From Sphingomonas sp. NBWT7 (lineage in GTDB: Bacteria > Pseudomonadota > Alphaproteobacteria > Sphingomonadales > Sphingomonadaceae), in the NCBI RefSeq assembly GCF_014217605.1, contig NZ_CP043639.1, positions 829,501 to 893,500 on the forward strand: DNA of 64,000 nucleotides, written 5' to 3'. Position numbers and translations under genes: made by a program. Within the stretch, counting starts at the first letter, position 1; each line of letters opens with the position of its first letter. Positions 8,610 to 18,187 of the stretch are shown in pieces. Under the pieces are notes generated by a model. That model searched no databases, was not told the origin of the DNA, and saw only the letters and a program-made list of their open reading frames with translations.

Positions 8610-10385
8610 CTATAGCGTGCCGAGTTCGTCCTTGCGACGGAGTCGCCTGATCCGGGGCTCGCGGTCGAGCTCGGCCTGCGCGCGGATCGTCTGGCGCAAC
8701 TCGTCGCGCTTCTCGTGGATCGAGGCGATCACCGGTCCCATCGCGACGCCAAGATCGACGAGCACGGCTTCGGACAATTGCAGCGAGCTTTCGAGCGTCT
8801 CGGGCACGGCGTCGGTCACGCCGGCGCGGTACAGTTCGGCGGCATGCGTCGCATCGCGTGCGCGGGCAATGATTGGCAGCTCCGGCGCAAGCGCGCGAAC
8901 GCGGCGAGCGAGGCGAACGGTCAGCACCGGATCGTCCATCGTCAGGATCAAGGCCCGCGCCTGATCGAGATCGAGCCGGTCGACCAGTTCCGGCCTGATG
9001 ACGTCGCCGAACATTACGGGCTGTCCCGCGGCGCGTGCGGCTTTGACGACATCGATGTCCGCCTCGACCGCGACATAGGCGATCTGATGCTTGGTCATCA
9101 TGTCCGCGACGAGCTGACCGACGCGCCCGAAGCCGATAATCACCGCGCGGCCTGGGTCCCGTGCCGGTTCCGCCGCGGGTTCGCCACCATATTCAATACG
9201 CCGCGATAGTGCGTTGCCGACCTTTGCGAGCAGCGGCGTGATCGTAAGCCCGATCGCGGTGACGGTCTGCCAGAACGCCGCCGTCGAGGGGAGGATAAGT
9301 TGCGCCTGCGCGGCGGTGGCGAGGACGATAAGGGTGGTCTCGGACGGACTACCCATCAGCAGTCCGGTCTCCGCCGCGACGCCGGCGCGCGCATTGGCGA
9401 CACGAAGCAGCAGAAAGGTGACGACCGTCTTCACCGCGACCACGCCCGCGACGGCGAGCAGCAGTGTCGACCAGTTCTCCGCGATCGAGCGCAGATCGAG
9501 GCTCATGCCCACAGTGATGAGAAAGACGCCGAGCGCGAGCCCCATGAACGGGGCGGTCATGATCTCGACCTCGGTATGATATTCGGTCTCGGCGATCAGG
9601 AGGCCGGCGAGCAGCGCGCCGACGATCGGCGAGAGGCCCGCCGCCGTGGTCGCAACGCTGGCGACGATTACCACCAGGAGCGATGCGGCGAGGAACAGTT
9701 CTGGGCTCTTTGTGCGTGCCGCCTGCGCGAACAGGCGCGGCAGGACGAAGCGGCCGCCAACGTACATCGCCACTACCGTCAGCCCACCGCGCAGCGCAAC
9801 GAGCCCGATCGAAGCGCTTCCGTCCGCGCCCGCCGTCGGCGCGAGCGCGCCGAGCGCGAAGATGATCGGAACGAGCGCAAGATCCTCGAACAGCAGCATC
9901 GCGAACGCCCCGCGACCAACCGCGCCGGTCGTCCCGACCAAAGGAAGGACGAGCGCCGTTGAAGAGAGAGCGAGCGCCAGGCCGAGACCGATCGCACCTG
10001 GCCATTCCTGGCCCAGCAGGTGCAGCGCGGTACCGATGATCATCGCGGAACCAATGAGTTCCGCCGGGCCGGTGCCGAACACCAGCCGCCGCATCGTCCA
10101 CAAGCGGCGGAACGACAGTTCCAGCCCAATCGAGAAGAGCAGCAGGATGATGCCGAATTCGGCGAACGGCTCGATCGATTCGGGATCGGAAATCGTGACG
10201 TAATAGAGCCAGGGTGCAAGATCGACGTGCGCGCCGAGCCCGGACGGCCCGACAAGCAGCCCCACCAGAATGAACCCGATCACTGGGCTGACCCTGAAGC
10301 GGGCGAAGGCCGGAATGACCAGGCCGGCCGCCCCCAGGATCACCAGCGCGTCCGAAAAACCCTCATTGTCCAATCGTAGCGCCAT
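8610..10385 (-). CDS. CPA2 family monovalent cation:proton antiporter with TrkA-N domain (KefB/YbaL-like)
   Basis: The N-terminal two thirds hold about twelve hydrophobic segments of the sodium/hydrogen exchanger fold, including GAFAMLLFEDLALVP with its conserved acidic residue. The C-terminal third is a Rossmann TrkA-N domain (AVIIGFGRVGQLVAD) that senses NAD(H) or a related ligand. Such proteins exchange potassium or sodium for protons across the inner membrane. I prefer ATG 10385 over the longer ATG 10430 because GGAAG precedes it at normal spacing and the extra residues are not family-like. Length is 591 residues. No KefF or KefG partner is adjacent, so glutathione gating is not indicated. 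Confidence 0.9.
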   Translation of the reverse strand: MALRLDNEGFSDALVILGAAGLVIPAFARFRVSPVIGFILVGLLVGPSGLGAHVDLAPWLYYVTISDPESIEPFAEFGIILLLFSIGLELSFRRLWTMRRLVFGTGPAELIGSAMIIGTALHLLGQEWPGAIGLGLALALSSTALVLPLVGTTGAVGRGAFAMLLFEDLALVPIIFALGALAPTAGADGSASIGLVALRGGLTVVAMYVGGRFVLPRLFAQAARTKSPELFLAASLLVVIVASVATTAAGLSPIVGALLAGLLIAETEYHTEVEIMTAPFMGLALGVFLITVGMSLDLRSIAENWSTLLLAVAGVVAVKTVVTFLLLRVANARAGVAAETGLLMGSPSETTLIVLATAAQAQLILPSTAAFWQTVTAIGLTITPLLAKVGNALSRRIEYGGEPAAEPARDPGRAVIIGFGRVGQLVADMMTKHQIAYVAVEADIDVVKAARAAGQPVMFGDVIRPELVDRLDLDQARALILTMDDPVLTVRLARRVRALAPELPIIARARDATHAAELYRAGVTDAVPETLESSLQLSEAVLVDLGVAMGPVIASIHEKRDELRQTIRAQAELDREPRIRRLRRKDELGTL

Positions 10386-10444
10386 AACGCTTCCGTATAC
10401 GTGAATGGCGCCGCTTGTCCCGGCCCGCATGCCACTTTGGTACG

Positions 10445-10474
10445 AAAAAGGGCGGCCGGAACATGCCGACCGCC
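10445..10474 (-). terminator. Rho-independent terminator downstream of icd
   Basis: CCGACCGCCC-type sequence at 10465-10474 pairs with GGGCGGCCGG at 10450-10459 (nine of ten pairs, loop of five bases). On the minus strand it runs into TTTTT from the A run at 10445-10449. Its position, 26 bases after the icd stop, fits an icd terminator. Confidence 0.8.
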
Positions 10475-10499
10475 CCGATCCGTGCTTGACGCGGGAGCG

Positions 10500-11720
10500 T
10501 TAGGCCCAGTTGGCCATCTTGTTTTCAAGGTTCTGGCGAACCGCTTCGAAGAACTGCTCGGTCGTCATCCACTTCTGGTCGGGACCAATCAGGATCGCGA
10601 GATCCTTGGTCATGTCGCCGTTCTCGACCGTCTCGATGCAAACCTGCTCGAGCGTCTCGGCAAAGCGCGTGACGTCGGGCGTGCCGTCGAACTTGCCGCG
10701 ATACTTGAGCCCGCCGGTCCAGGCGAAGATCGACGCGATCGGGTTGGTCGACGTCGCCTTGCCCTGCTGGTGCTGACGATAGTGGCGCGTGACGGTGCCG
10801 TGCGCCGCCTCGGCCTCGATCGTCTTGCCGTCAGGCGTCATCAGCACCGACGTCATCAGGCCGAGCGACCCGAAGCCCTGCGCGACCTGATCCGACTGAA
10901 CGTCACCGTCATAGTTCTTGCACGCCCACACGAACTCGCCGCTCCACTTCAGCGCGGAGGCGACCATGTCGTCGATCAGACGGTGCTCGTAGACGATGCC
11001 AGCTGCCTTGAACTTGTCGGTGAACTCCGCCTCGAAGATCTCGGCGAACAGATCCTTGAAGCGGCCGTCATAGGCCTTGAGAATCGTGTTCTTGGTGCTG
11101 AGGTACAGCGGCCAGCCGCGGCCAAGGCTGTAGTTCATCGAGGCGCGGGCGAAATCGCGGATCGACTGGTCGAGATTGTACATGCCCATCGCGACACCGG
11201 CTTCGGGGAAATCGTAGACGTCCTTCTCGATGACGGTACCGTCCTCGCCCTCAAACTTCATCGTCAGCTTGCCCTTGCCGGGCACCTTGAAGTCGGTCGC
11301 GCGATACTGGTCGCCGAAAGCGTGACGGCCGACGACGATCGGGTGCGTCCAGCCCGGGATCAGGCGGGGGACGTTCTTGATCACGATCGGCTCGCGGAAG
11401 ATCACGCCGCCCAGGATGTTGCGGATCGTACCGTTGGGCGACTTCCACATCTGCTTGAGGCCGAATTCCTCGACGCGCGCCTCGTCGGGCGTGATCGTGG
11501 CGCATTTCACCGCAACGCCGTACTTCTGCGTGGCGTACGCGCTGTCGATCGTGATCTGGTCGTTCGTCTCGTCGCGCTTCTCGACCCCGAGGTCGTAATA
11601 GTCGAGTTCGATATCGAGGTACGGCTTGATCAGGCGCTCGCGGATCCATTCCCAAATAATCCGCGTCATCTCGTCGCCGTCGATCTCCACGACGGGCGTT
11701 TTCACCTTGATCTTGGCCAT
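10500..11720 (-). CDS. icd: NADP-dependent isocitrate dehydrogenase
   Basis: This TCA-cycle enzyme converts isocitrate to 2-oxoglutarate with release of CO2 and NADPH. The 406-residue length and the sequence ([13 protein letters not shown] near the start, [20 protein letters not shown], and [13 protein letters not shown]) place it in the dimeric, eukaryote-like NADP-IDH class common in Alphaproteobacteria, not the E. coli phosphorylatable type. It is transcribed alone, with its own terminator downstream and a divergent psd upstream. Confidence 0.97.
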   Translation of the reverse strand: MAKIKVKTPVVEIDGDEMTRIIWEWIRERLIKPYLDIELDYYDLGVEKRDETNDQITIDSAYATQKYGVAVKCATITPDEARVEEFGLKQMWKSPNGTIRNILGGVIFREPIVIKNVPRLIPGWTHPIVVGRHAFGDQYRATDFKVPGKGKLTMKFEGEDGTVIEKDVYDFPEAGVAMGMYNLDQSIRDFARASMNYSLGRGWPLYLSTKNTILKAYDGRFKDLFAEIFEAEFTDKFKAAGIVYEHRLIDDMVASALKWSGEFVWACKNYDGDVQSDQVAQGFGSLGLMTSVLMTPDGKTIEAEAAHGTVTRHYRQHQQGKATSTNPIASIFAWTGGLKYRGKFDGTPDVTRFAETLEQVCIETVENGDMTKDLAILIGPDQKWMTTEQFFEAVRQNLENKMANWA

Positions 11721-11862
11721 GTTCGCTTGTTCCTTCGAGGGGGAGGGTTGGCGCGGCGATAGGGGGAAGGGGGCAGGGGATCAACCATCGGGCGCTGGCG
11801 ATCGCACGGATGGCGCCACCCTTTCGTTGTGCGCATCGGATCGCATCGCTACACGCAGCGCC

Positions 11863-12597
11863 ATGCCATCGCTCGAGAAACCCGAGGCCGCCGGCCTTCC
11901 CGTCACCACCACCGTAAAGTGGCGTTTCCCCGCCGTGCACCCCGAGGGGCAGAAGTTCGTTGCGATCGCGTTCGGCATCACGCTGCTGATGACGATCGTG
12001 CACAACGTATTCTTCTGGCCGCTGCTGGGACTGACGATCTGGGTCGCGGCGTTCTTCCGCGATCCGATCCGCACTACGCCGCGCGGTGAGGACCTGATCG
12101 TTTCCCCGGCGGATGGACTGGTGACGATGATCGCCGACGTACCCGTGCCCCGCGAACTGACGGGCGAGCTCGGTGAAGGCCGGCTGACGCGCGTGTCGGT
12201 GTTCATGAGCGTGTTCGACGTGCACATCAATCGCGCGCCGATCGCCGGAACGATCCGCCAGGTCGTGTACATTTCGGGCAAGTTCCTCAACGCCGATCTC
12301 GACAAGGCGTCGGAGGACAATGAGCGCCAGCATTTCGTTGTCGAGGGGCATGACGGGCGCAAGGTCGGCTTCACGCAGATCGCGGGACTGGTGGCGCGCC
12401 GCATCATGGGCTTCGTCAAGGTCGGTGACATGGTCGCCGCAGGCCAGCGCGTCGGGCTGATCCGGTTCGGCAGTCGCGTCGACGTCTATCTACCGGCGGG
12501 CTATGCGCCGCAGGTCGCGCTCGGCCAGCGCGCGATCGCCGGCGAGACGATCCTGGGACGCGCAGGCGTCGCGCCGGCGTCGGGCGTCGCGCAGTGA
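11863..12597 (+). CDS. psd: phosphatidylserine decarboxylase proenzyme
   Basis: This enzyme makes phosphatidylethanolamine from phosphatidylserine at the inner membrane. It is a short proenzyme of 244 residues. Self-cleavage occurs at Gly203-Ser204 in IRFGSRVD, and the serine becomes the pyruvoyl cofactor. A hydrophobic segment lies at about residues 31-65. SPADG (81-85) and FDVHINRAP (118-126) are conserved. I chose ATG 11863; the frame is open further upstream but there it crosses the divergent icd gene. The stop overlaps the GTG start of pssA by four bases. Confidence 0.95.
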   Translation: MPSLEKPEAAGLPVTTTVKWRFPAVHPEGQKFVAIAFGITLLMTIVHNVFFWPLLGLTIWVAAFFRDPIRTTPRGEDLIVSPADGLVTMIADVPVPRELTGELGEGRLTRVSVFMSVFDVHINRAPIAGTIRQVVYISGKFLNADLDKASEDNERQHFVVEGHDGRKVGFTQIAGLVARRIMGFVKVGDMVAAGQRVGLIRFGSRVDVYLPAGYAPQVALGQRAIAGETILGRAGVAPASGVAQ

Positions 12598-13460
12598 GGC
12601 GACCGATCCGATCGCGCCGCGGGCTGCCGCTGCGCGCCGTTGCACCGAATGCCGTCACCGCGCTCGCGCTGTGCTCGGGCCTCAGCGGCGTGCAGTTCGC
12701 GATCAAGGCCCGATCGATGGAAAACGATCTTCCGCTGCATACGGGCGTCGACCTGGTGACGCTCGCCGAGCGCGCTGCGATGCACTGGCAGCTCGCGATC
12801 GCGTTCGTGCTGCTCGCGGGTGTTCTCGACGGGATCGATGGCCGGATCGCACGCATGCTGCACGGCGAGAGCCGCTTCGGCGCCGAACTCGATTCGCTTG
12901 CCGATGCGATCTCCTTCGGCGTCTCGCCAGCGCTGATCCTCTATCTCTGGTCGCTGTCGACGCTGCCGCGGTTCGGGTGGATTGCGTCGCTGATGCTGGC
13001 GGTGTTCTGTGCGCTTCGGCTCGCGCGGTTCAACGCGGCGATCGATGCCGACGAACAGCCACACAAATCGGCCGGTTTCCTCACCGGCGTGCCGGCCCCC
13101 GCCGGCGCCGGTCTCGCCTTCCTGCCGATCTTTCTGTGGTTCTGGACCGAAGAGCCGATCCTGCGCTCGCCCTATTTGGTGGCGCCGTGGACGGCGTTCG
13201 TTGCGATCCTCATGGTGTCGAGCATCGCGACTTGGTCGTGGTCGTCGCTGCGCCTGCGTCGCAACATCCGCTTCGAAGCGCTGGCAGTGGTGGTGATTGC
13301 TGGAGCCGCTGCTGTAACAGCCCCGTGGCACACGACTAGCGCGCTAAGCCTCGGCTATTTGCTTGCGATACCGTTCAGCATCGCGAACTACGCTCGGGTC
13401 AAGCGGCTGCGCGCAACCGCTGCGACGGAACGGGGCGTGGCTGCGCCGCCCACCGCCTGA
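12594..13460 (+). CDS. pssA: CDP-diacylglycerol-serine O-phosphatidyltransferase
   Basis: PssA joins CDP-diacylglycerol and serine to give phosphatidylserine, the substrate of the preceding psd product. The CDP-alcohol phosphotransferase signature DG-x2-AR-x8-G-x3-D-x3-D is complete at residues 82-104. The rest of the 288-residue protein is a series of membrane helices. The start is GTG in a GTGA overlap with psd, so the pair is coupled and forms a phosphatidylethanolamine pathway unit. Its last 62 bases overlap a convergent small gene. Confidence 0.95.
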   Translation: MRRPIRSRRGLPLRAVAPNAVTALALCSGLSGVQFAIKARSMENDLPLHTGVDLVTLAERAAMHWQLAIAFVLLAGVLDGIDGRIARMLHGESRFGAELDSLADAISFGVSPALILYLWSLSTLPRFGWIASLMLAVFCALRLARFNAAIDADEQPHKSAGFLTGVPAPAGAGLAFLPIFLWFWTEEPILRSPYLVAPWTAFVAILMVSSIATWSWSSLRLRRNIRFEALAVVVIAGAAAVTAPWHTTSALSLGYLLAIPFSIANYARVKRLRATAATERGVAAPPTA

Positions 13461-13635
13461 CGGCGATGCGCCGCTCTGCCTGCACCAGTGTGGCGAGCGG
13501 ATGGAATTGCGTCTGCGACTGCCCGCGCAGAGCGGCGACGATGCGATCGACGCGCGGCACAACGGTCGCGGCGATCGCGTAGGCGGAGATGCCGAACGTG
13601 CCGGCGAAGACACCAAAGCTAACCAACGACATCAT
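13399..13635 (-). CDS. small hypothetical membrane protein
   Basis: This is a 78-residue protein I do not recognise. Residues of about 5-26 (VSFGVFAGTFGISAYAIAATVV) form one hydrophobic helix, and a basic tail follows (VPRVDRIVAALRG and several arginines). The best support is the ribosome binding site: GGGAGG lies six bases before the ATG. Its 3' end runs 62 bases into the end of convergent pssA, so the last 20 residues are encoded antisense to pssA. The AT-rich region upstream is a likely promoter. Confidence 0.6.
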   Translation of the reverse strand: MMSLVSFGVFAGTFGISAYAIAATVVPRVDRIVAALRGQSQTQFHPLATLVQAERRIAVRRWAAQPRPVPSQRLRAAA

Positions 13636-13944
13636 TGTTCGCCTCCCTTTTGCCGCGAACCAGAACGCTGAAATTCGCTCAGCGAAATTTGGTTCCCTAA
13701 AATTCCGTCAACATTGAACCATTTACACGTGAAACCTGAAATTTGTTGGCTCATCGCGCTCGGTTCGCGTTCTGTTCCGACGCTTGTTCCACTTATGTTC
13801 GGGTCAGTCAAGCGTTGCATTCAGCCTGCGATCTGCTACAGGCGCGGCCCTCAACTCCGCATGGGAAGCATCATCAACCGGTGCGCCGCCTTTCAGGCTC
13901 GCGTCATCCGCTTCCCAGAGGCATAACCGGAAGGAACACAGACT
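13636..13944. promoter_or_regulatory. 309-base intergenic region with divergent promoters for the small membrane protein and rpsB
   Basis: This region holds no gene that I can support. The part from about 13665 to 13760 is strikingly AT-rich for this genome and contains the palindrome TTCGCT-C-AGCGAA (13674-13686) and several copies of GAAATT. TTGCAT followed by CTACAG around 13815-13841 might be an rpsB promoter, but I cannot assign boxes with confidence. GGAAGGA at about 13930 is the rpsB ribosome binding site. Confidence 0.5.
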
Positions 13945-14751
13945 ATGGCGGCACCAGTCGTCACGATGCAGCAGCTTATCGAAACCGGCGCGCACTTCGG
14001 CCACCAGACCCACCGCTGGAACCCGAAGATGAAGCCGTATTTGTTCGGTGACCGCAACGGCGTCCACATCATCGACCTGTCGCAGACCGTGCCGTTGTTC
14101 GCGCGCGCGCTCGAATTCATCAGCTCGACCGTCGCCGGCGGCGGCAAGGTGCTGTTCGTCGGCACCAAGCGCCAGGCGCAGGAGCCGGTCGCCGACGCCG
14201 CGCGCCGCGCGGGGCAGCATTTCGTCAACCACCGCTGGCTGGGCGGCATGCTCACCAACTGGAAGACGATCTCCAACTCGATCAAGCGTCTGAAGGCGCT
14301 CGAGGAGCAGCTGTCGGGCAACACTGCCGGCCTTACCAAGAAGGAAGTGCTGCAGCTTACCCGCGAGAAGGACAAGCTCGAAATGAGCCTGGGCGGGATC
14401 CGCGACATGGGCGGCGTGCCCGACATCATGTTCGTGATCGACGCCAACAAGGAAGAGCTGGCGATTAAGGAAGCCAACACGCTCGGCATCCCCGTCGTCG
14501 CGATCCTCGATTCGAACGTGTCGCCGGACGGCATCGCCTTCCCGGTGCCGGCGAATGACGACGCGAGCCGTGCGATCCGGCTGTATTGCGAGGCGGTGGC
14601 GATTGCCTCGACGCGCGGCAGTAACGAGCAGCAGCGCCGCGGCGGTGTCGATTTCGGCGCGATGGCCGAGCCGCCCGCGGAGGAAGCGCTCGGCAGCGAT
14701 CCGGTCGTGGCCGACGCCGGCACCGAGGAATCGCGCCAGGTCGACGCGTAA
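13945..14751 (+). CDS. rpsB: 30S ribosomal protein S2
   Basis: S2 binds the small subunit body and is required for S1 attachment. The N-terminus ([21 protein letters not shown]) and the segment [15 protein letters not shown] are diagnostic. The 268-residue protein has a short acidic C-terminal extension ([14 protein letters not shown]), as is common in this class. GGAAGGA precedes the ATG. It heads the rpsB-tsf-pyrH-frr run. Confidence 0.98.
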   Translation: MAAPVVTMQQLIETGAHFGHQTHRWNPKMKPYLFGDRNGVHIIDLSQTVPLFARALEFISSTVAGGGKVLFVGTKRQAQEPVADAARRAGQHFVNHRWLGGMLTNWKTISNSIKRLKALEEQLSGNTAGLTKKEVLQLTREKDKLEMSLGGIRDMGGVPDIMFVIDANKEELAIKEANTLGIPVVAILDSNVSPDGIAFPVPANDDASRAIRLYCEAVAIASTRGSNEQQRRGGVDFGAMAEPPAEEALGSDPVVADAGTEESRQVDA

Positions 14752-14761
14752 CTGAAACATG

Positions 14762-14862
14762 GCCGGCCTAACCGCCGGCCGCCGAACCAGTCGTGCCGTG
14801 CGCGTCGCCGCCCGTCCCGCCGCTATCTGGTGGCCGGGGGAGCAGCGGCAGGCACGGCACGA
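14762..14862 (+). promoter_or_regulatory. inverted repeats in the rpsB-tsf spacer (possible attenuator)
   Basis: The 138-base spacer contains a short perfect hairpin, GGCCGGC (14761-14767) with GCCGGCC (14774-14780). It also holds a longer inverted repeat: TCGTGCCGTGC (14791-14801) is exactly complementary to GCACGGCACGA (14852-14862), with further partial pairing inside. No U tract follows, so it is not a standard terminator. It could slow or partly stop transcription, or set the S2 to EF-Ts ratio. Confidence 0.5.
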
Positions 14863-14889
14863 TCCGTTACAGACACAAGGATAGCGAAG

Positions 14890-15843
14890 ATGGCCGATAT
14901 CACGGCAGCGATGGTCAAGGAGCTGCGCGAGAAGAGCGGCGCCGGCATGATGGATTGCAAGAAGGCGCTGAACGAGACCGGCGGCGACATGGACGCAGCG
15001 ATGGACTGGCTGCGCACCAAGGGCCTTGCGGCGGCCGCCAAGAAGTCGAGCCGCACCGCGGCCGAGGGGCTCGTCGGCGTCGCCACCAGCGGCACCAAGG
15101 GCGCGGCGGTCGAGGTCAATTCGGAAACCGACTTCGTGGCCAAGAACGATCAGTTCCAGCAGTTCGTTCGCGAAGTGACGCAGATCGCGCTCGCGACCAG
15201 TGGTGACGTCGATTCGCTCAAGGCACAGGCGATGCCGAGCGGCAAGACCGTCGAGGAAGTGCTGACGAACAACGTCGCGACGATCGGTGAGAACCAGTCG
15301 CTGCGCCGCGCGAAGACACTCGAAGTGTCAAAGGGCGCGGTTGTCGGCTACGTCCACAACCAGCAGTCGCCGGGCCTCGGCAAGATCGGCGTGCTCGTCG
15401 CGCTCGAGAGCGACGCGTCGGACGACGTGCTGCAGAGCTTGGGCAAGCAGCTCGCGATGCACGTCGCCGCCGCCTTCCCGAAGGCGCTGAACGAGGCGGA
15501 TCTCGACGAGGCCGAGATCGAGCGCGAGCGCGCGATCGCTGCCGAGAAGGCGGGCGAGAGCAGCAAGCCGGCGGACATCATCGCCAAGATGGTCGAGGGC
15601 TCGATCGCAAAGTACCGCAAGGAGCATGCGCTGGTCAGCCAGCTGTTCGTGATGGACGGCAAGACCAAGATCAGCGACGTCGTGGCGAAGGCGGGCAAGG
15701 ACGCCGGCGCGACGATCGTGCTCAAGGACTATGTCCGCTTCCAGCTCGGCGAAGGCATCGAGAAGGAAGCATCGGACTTCGCGGCGGAAGTCGCGGCTGC
15801 CTCGGGCGTGCCCCAGAACACGCAGGCCGTGCCGACGGCGTGA
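14890..15843 (+). CDS. tsf: elongation factor Ts
   Basis: EF-Ts exchanges GDP for GTP on EF-Tu. The UBA-like N-terminus ([19 protein letters not shown]) and the core segment [15 protein letters not shown], which contacts EF-Tu, are present. I chose ATG 14890 because AAGGAT precedes it at good spacing and it gives the family N-terminus [12 protein letters not shown]. The earlier in-frame ATG 14830 lies in the structured spacer. Length is 317 residues. Confidence 0.97.
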   Translation: MADITAAMVKELREKSGAGMMDCKKALNETGGDMDAAMDWLRTKGLAAAAKKSSRTAAEGLVGVATSGTKGAAVEVNSETDFVAKNDQFQQFVREVTQIALATSGDVDSLKAQAMPSGKTVEEVLTNNVATIGENQSLRRAKTLEVSKGAVVGYVHNQQSPGLGKIGVLVALESDASDDVLQSLGKQLAMHVAAAFPKALNEADLDEAEIERERAIAAEKAGESSKPADIIAKMVEGSIAKYRKEHALVSQLFVMDGKTKISDVVAKAGKDAGATIVLKDYVRFQLGEGIEKEASDFAAEVAAASGVPQNTQAVPTA

Positions 15844-15848
15844 CGCCC

Positions 15849-15868
15849 GTGGCGGGTCGCTCCGCCAC
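15849..15868 (+). other. small hairpin after tsf, without a U tract
   Basis: GTGGCGG (15849-15855) pairs perfectly with CCGCCAC (15862-15868) around a six-base loop, five bases after the tsf stop. No T run follows, so it is more likely an RNA 3'-end stabiliser or Rho-related element than an intrinsic terminator. Confidence 0.4.
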
Positions 15869-16014
15869 GTAGACGAGAGCGGGTCCGGCTGCATCGTCGC
15901 ACAAGCGCCGTTTGGTGCCTGTGTGGCGGTGTGGTTCGGGCCCGTTTTCTTGTTTGGTCGACCGCGCGCCGATCGCACACGCGTAGCCACACAATGGACC
16001 GAACAGCTGTTGCG

Positions 16015-16032
16015 GGGATTAGGCCTGATCCC
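16015..16032. promoter_or_regulatory. 18-bp near-perfect palindrome upstream of pyrH
   Basis: GGGATTAGGCCTGATCCC reads the same on both strands except for one pair. It is centred about 46 bases before the pyrH ATG in a 226-base gene-free spacer that is otherwise unremarkable. It may be an operator or an RNA hairpin stem. No factor is known to me for this sequence. Confidence 0.35.
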
Positions 16033-16069
16033 TAAAGGTCTCCACCGCTTTACCTATTGATCGAGACGC

Positions 16070-16798
16070 ATGACCGACCGGCCCTACAAACGCATCCTCT
16101 TGAAGCTGTCGGGTGAGGTGCTGATGGGCGAGGGCGGGCTCGCGATCGACCCCGCTGTCACGGCGCGCGTGGCAGAGGAGATCGCCGACGTTAAGGCGCA
16201 GGGCTACGAGCTGTGCGTCGTCGTCGGCGGCGGCAATATCTTCCGCGGGCTCGCCGCGGCGGCCAAGGGCTTCGAGCGCGCTACCGCCGATTACATGGGC
16301 ATGCTGGCGACGGTGATGAACGCGCTGGCAGTGCAGAATGCGCTCGAGCAGATCGGCATCGACACGCGCGTGCAATCCGCCATTCCGATGGAATCGGTTT
16401 GCGAGCCGTTCATCCGCCGCCGCGCCGTCCGCCATCTCGAGAAGAACCGTGTCGTGATCTTCGCTGCGGGCGTGGGGTCGCCGTTCTTCACCACCGACAG
16501 CGGTGCCGCTCTGCGTGCGGCCGAGATGAACTGCGATGCCTTGTTCAAGGGCACCAGTGTAGACGGCATCTATGACGCCGATCCCAAGAAGGTGGCGGAC
16601 GCCAAGCGGTACGATACGATCTCGTACGACACCGTCTTGTCCAAGAACCTCAAGGTGATGGACGCGAGCGCGGTGGCGCTGTGCCGTGATTCGAATATTC
16701 CGATCGTCGTCTTCAACATTCGCGAGCACGGCAATTTCGCCGCGGTTCTGGGTGGCGAGGGTGTGTCGACGATCGTCCAGGAACGAGCAGGAGACTGA
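16070..16798 (+). CDS. pyrH: UMP kinase
   Basis: PyrH phosphorylates UMP to UDP, the committed step to UTP and CTP. It belongs to the amino-acid kinase fold and is unrelated to eukaryotic UMP/CMP kinase. The start [18 protein letters not shown], the glycine-rich [10 protein letters not shown], and the C-terminal [19 protein letters not shown] are typical. The length of 242 residues is normal. No strong ribosome binding site is visible. frr follows after two bases. Confidence 0.97.
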   Translation: MTDRPYKRILLKLSGEVLMGEGGLAIDPAVTARVAEEIADVKAQGYELCVVVGGGNIFRGLAAAAKGFERATADYMGMLATVMNALAVQNALEQIGIDTRVQSAIPMESVCEPFIRRRAVRHLEKNRVVIFAAGVGSPFFTTDSGAALRAAEMNCDALFKGTSVDGIYDADPKKVADAKRYDTISYDTVLSKNLKVMDASAVALCRDSNIPIVVFNIREHGNFAAVLGGEGVSTIVQERAGD

Positions 16799-16800
16799 GC

Positions 16801-17358
16801 ATGGCCGCCTATGACAAGGCCGATCTGGAGCGCCGCATGGCAGGGGCCGTCGAGGCGCTGAAGGGCGACCTCGCGGGGCTGCGCACCGGCCGCGCGTCGA
16901 CCGCGCTGCTCGATCCCGTCACGGTCGAAGTGTACGGATCGCACATGCCGCTCAACCAGGTCGCAACCGTCTCGGTGCCCGAGCCGCGAATGATTTCGGT
17001 GCAGGTGTGGGACAAGAGCAACGTTGGCCCGGTGGAGAAGGCGATCCGCTCGGCAGGCCTGGGGCTCAATCCGATCAACGACGGGCAGACGCTTCGCCTC
17101 CCGATCCCCGATCTGACCGAGGAGCGGCGCAAGGAGCTCGCGAAGCTTGCCGGCTCCTATTCGGAGAAGGCCAAGGTGGCGGTGCGCAACGTGCGGCGCG
17201 ACGGGATGGATAGCCTGAAGCTCGACGAGAAGAAGGGCGTGTTCGGCGAGGACGATCGCAAGCGTCTCGAGACCGAAGTCCAGAAACTGACCGACGCGAC
17301 AATCGCCGAGATCGACGTCGCCGCGAGTGCCAAGGAAAAGGAAATCCTCGGTAAGTGA
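16801..17358 (+). CDS. frr: ribosome recycling factor
   Basis: RRF splits post-termination ribosomes together with EF-G. The 185-residue length is exact for the family. [20 protein letters not shown] near the N-terminus and [10 protein letters not shown] near residue 135 are characteristic. AGGAG sits seven bases before the ATG and overlaps the end of pyrH, so the pair is probably cotranscribed. Confidence 0.98.
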   Translation: MAAYDKADLERRMAGAVEALKGDLAGLRTGRASTALLDPVTVEVYGSHMPLNQVATVSVPEPRMISVQVWDKSNVGPVEKAIRSAGLGLNPINDGQTLRLPIPDLTEERRKELAKLAGSYSEKAKVAVRNVRRDGMDSLKLDEKKGVFGEDDRKRLETEVQKLTDATIAEIDVAASAKEKEILGK

Positions 17359-17470
17359 GCCGAGGCTCGGCCTTCTGCCCCGCCGGGTCTTGGTCGCCGC
17401 GCCGCATTCGTGCCGCGTGGAGCGAACTGCCGCGCCGCGTGTCGCGCCGCGCTGTTGAAGGTACCCGAGG

Positions 17471-18187
17471 GTGAGCACGGCGCCGAAGCTCGTTGCGGGC
17501 GGGGGCGCGCTGCCGCGTCACGTTGCGATCATCATGGATGGCAACGGCCGCTGGGCGAAGAAGCGCCTGCTACCGCGCGCCGCCGGGCACAAGGCGGGTG
17601 TCGAGGCGGTGCGGCGCGTGACGCGCCACGCGCGCGCGATCGGCATCGAAGCACTCACCATCTACGCCTTCTCGTCGGAGAACTGGCGCCGGCCCGAGGA
17701 GGAGATCGGCGACCTGATGGGGCTGCTGCGGCTGTTCATCCGCAGCGATCTTGCCGAGCTCGTGCGTGAGAACGTCCGATTACGCATCCTCGGCGATTAC
17801 CGCCGCTTCCCGACCGACGTCGTCGCGCTGATCGACGACGCGGTGGCGCGGTGCGCGGGCAATAGCGGCCCGATCCTGGCGATCGCGCTGAACTACGGCG
17901 CACAGGCGGAATTGGTACGCGCGGCGCAGAGCGTGGCTGCGCGCCTGGCACCCGAGCAGATCGACGCGGCGTCGATCGAGGCCGAGCTCGAGACGCGCGA
18001 CCTGCCGCCGCTCGATCTGTTAATCCGTACCTCGGGCGAGCATCGCCTGTCGAACTTCCTGCTGTGGCAGGCTGCCTATGCGGAGTTGCTGTTCGTCGAC
18101 ACGCTGTGGCCCGATTTCGGCGCGGCGGATCTTGACGCGGCGGTTGCGGCGTTCGGCAATCGTCAGCGCCGGTTCGGAGGTTTGTGA
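17471..18187 (+). CDS. uppS: undecaprenyl diphosphate synthase
   Basis: UppS is a cis-prenyltransferase that builds the C55 lipid carrier for peptidoglycan and surface polysaccharide. The hallmark HVAIIMDGNGRWAKKR has the catalytic aspartate at residue 23. SSENWRRP and LIRTSGEHRLSNFLLWQ are also conserved. The start is GTG at 17471, 112 bases after frr. The stop overlaps the GTG start of cdsA (GTGA). Confidence 0.97.
   Translation: MSTAPKLVAGGGALPRHVAIIMDGNGRWAKKRLLPRAAGHKAGVEAVRRVTRHARAIGIEALTIYAFSSENWRRPEEEIGDLMGLLRLFIRSDLAELVRENVRLRILGDYRRFPTDVVALIDDAVARCAGNSGPILAIALNYGAQAELVRAAQSVAARLAPEQIDAASIEAELETRDLPPLDLLIRTSGEHRLSNFLLWQAAYAELLFVDTLWPDFGAADLDAAVAAFGNRQRRFGGL

Noticed and set aside
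10401..11762. 453-residue open frame antisense to icd
   Set aside because: It covers icd and its terminator on the other strand, with the Arg/Leu/Asp-rich look of a shadow frame and no motif.
17359..17470. GC-rich inverted sequence (GCCGAGGCTCGGC) after frr as a terminator
   Set aside because: The arms leave a loop of at most one or two bases and no U tract follows, so a functional terminator is not supported.
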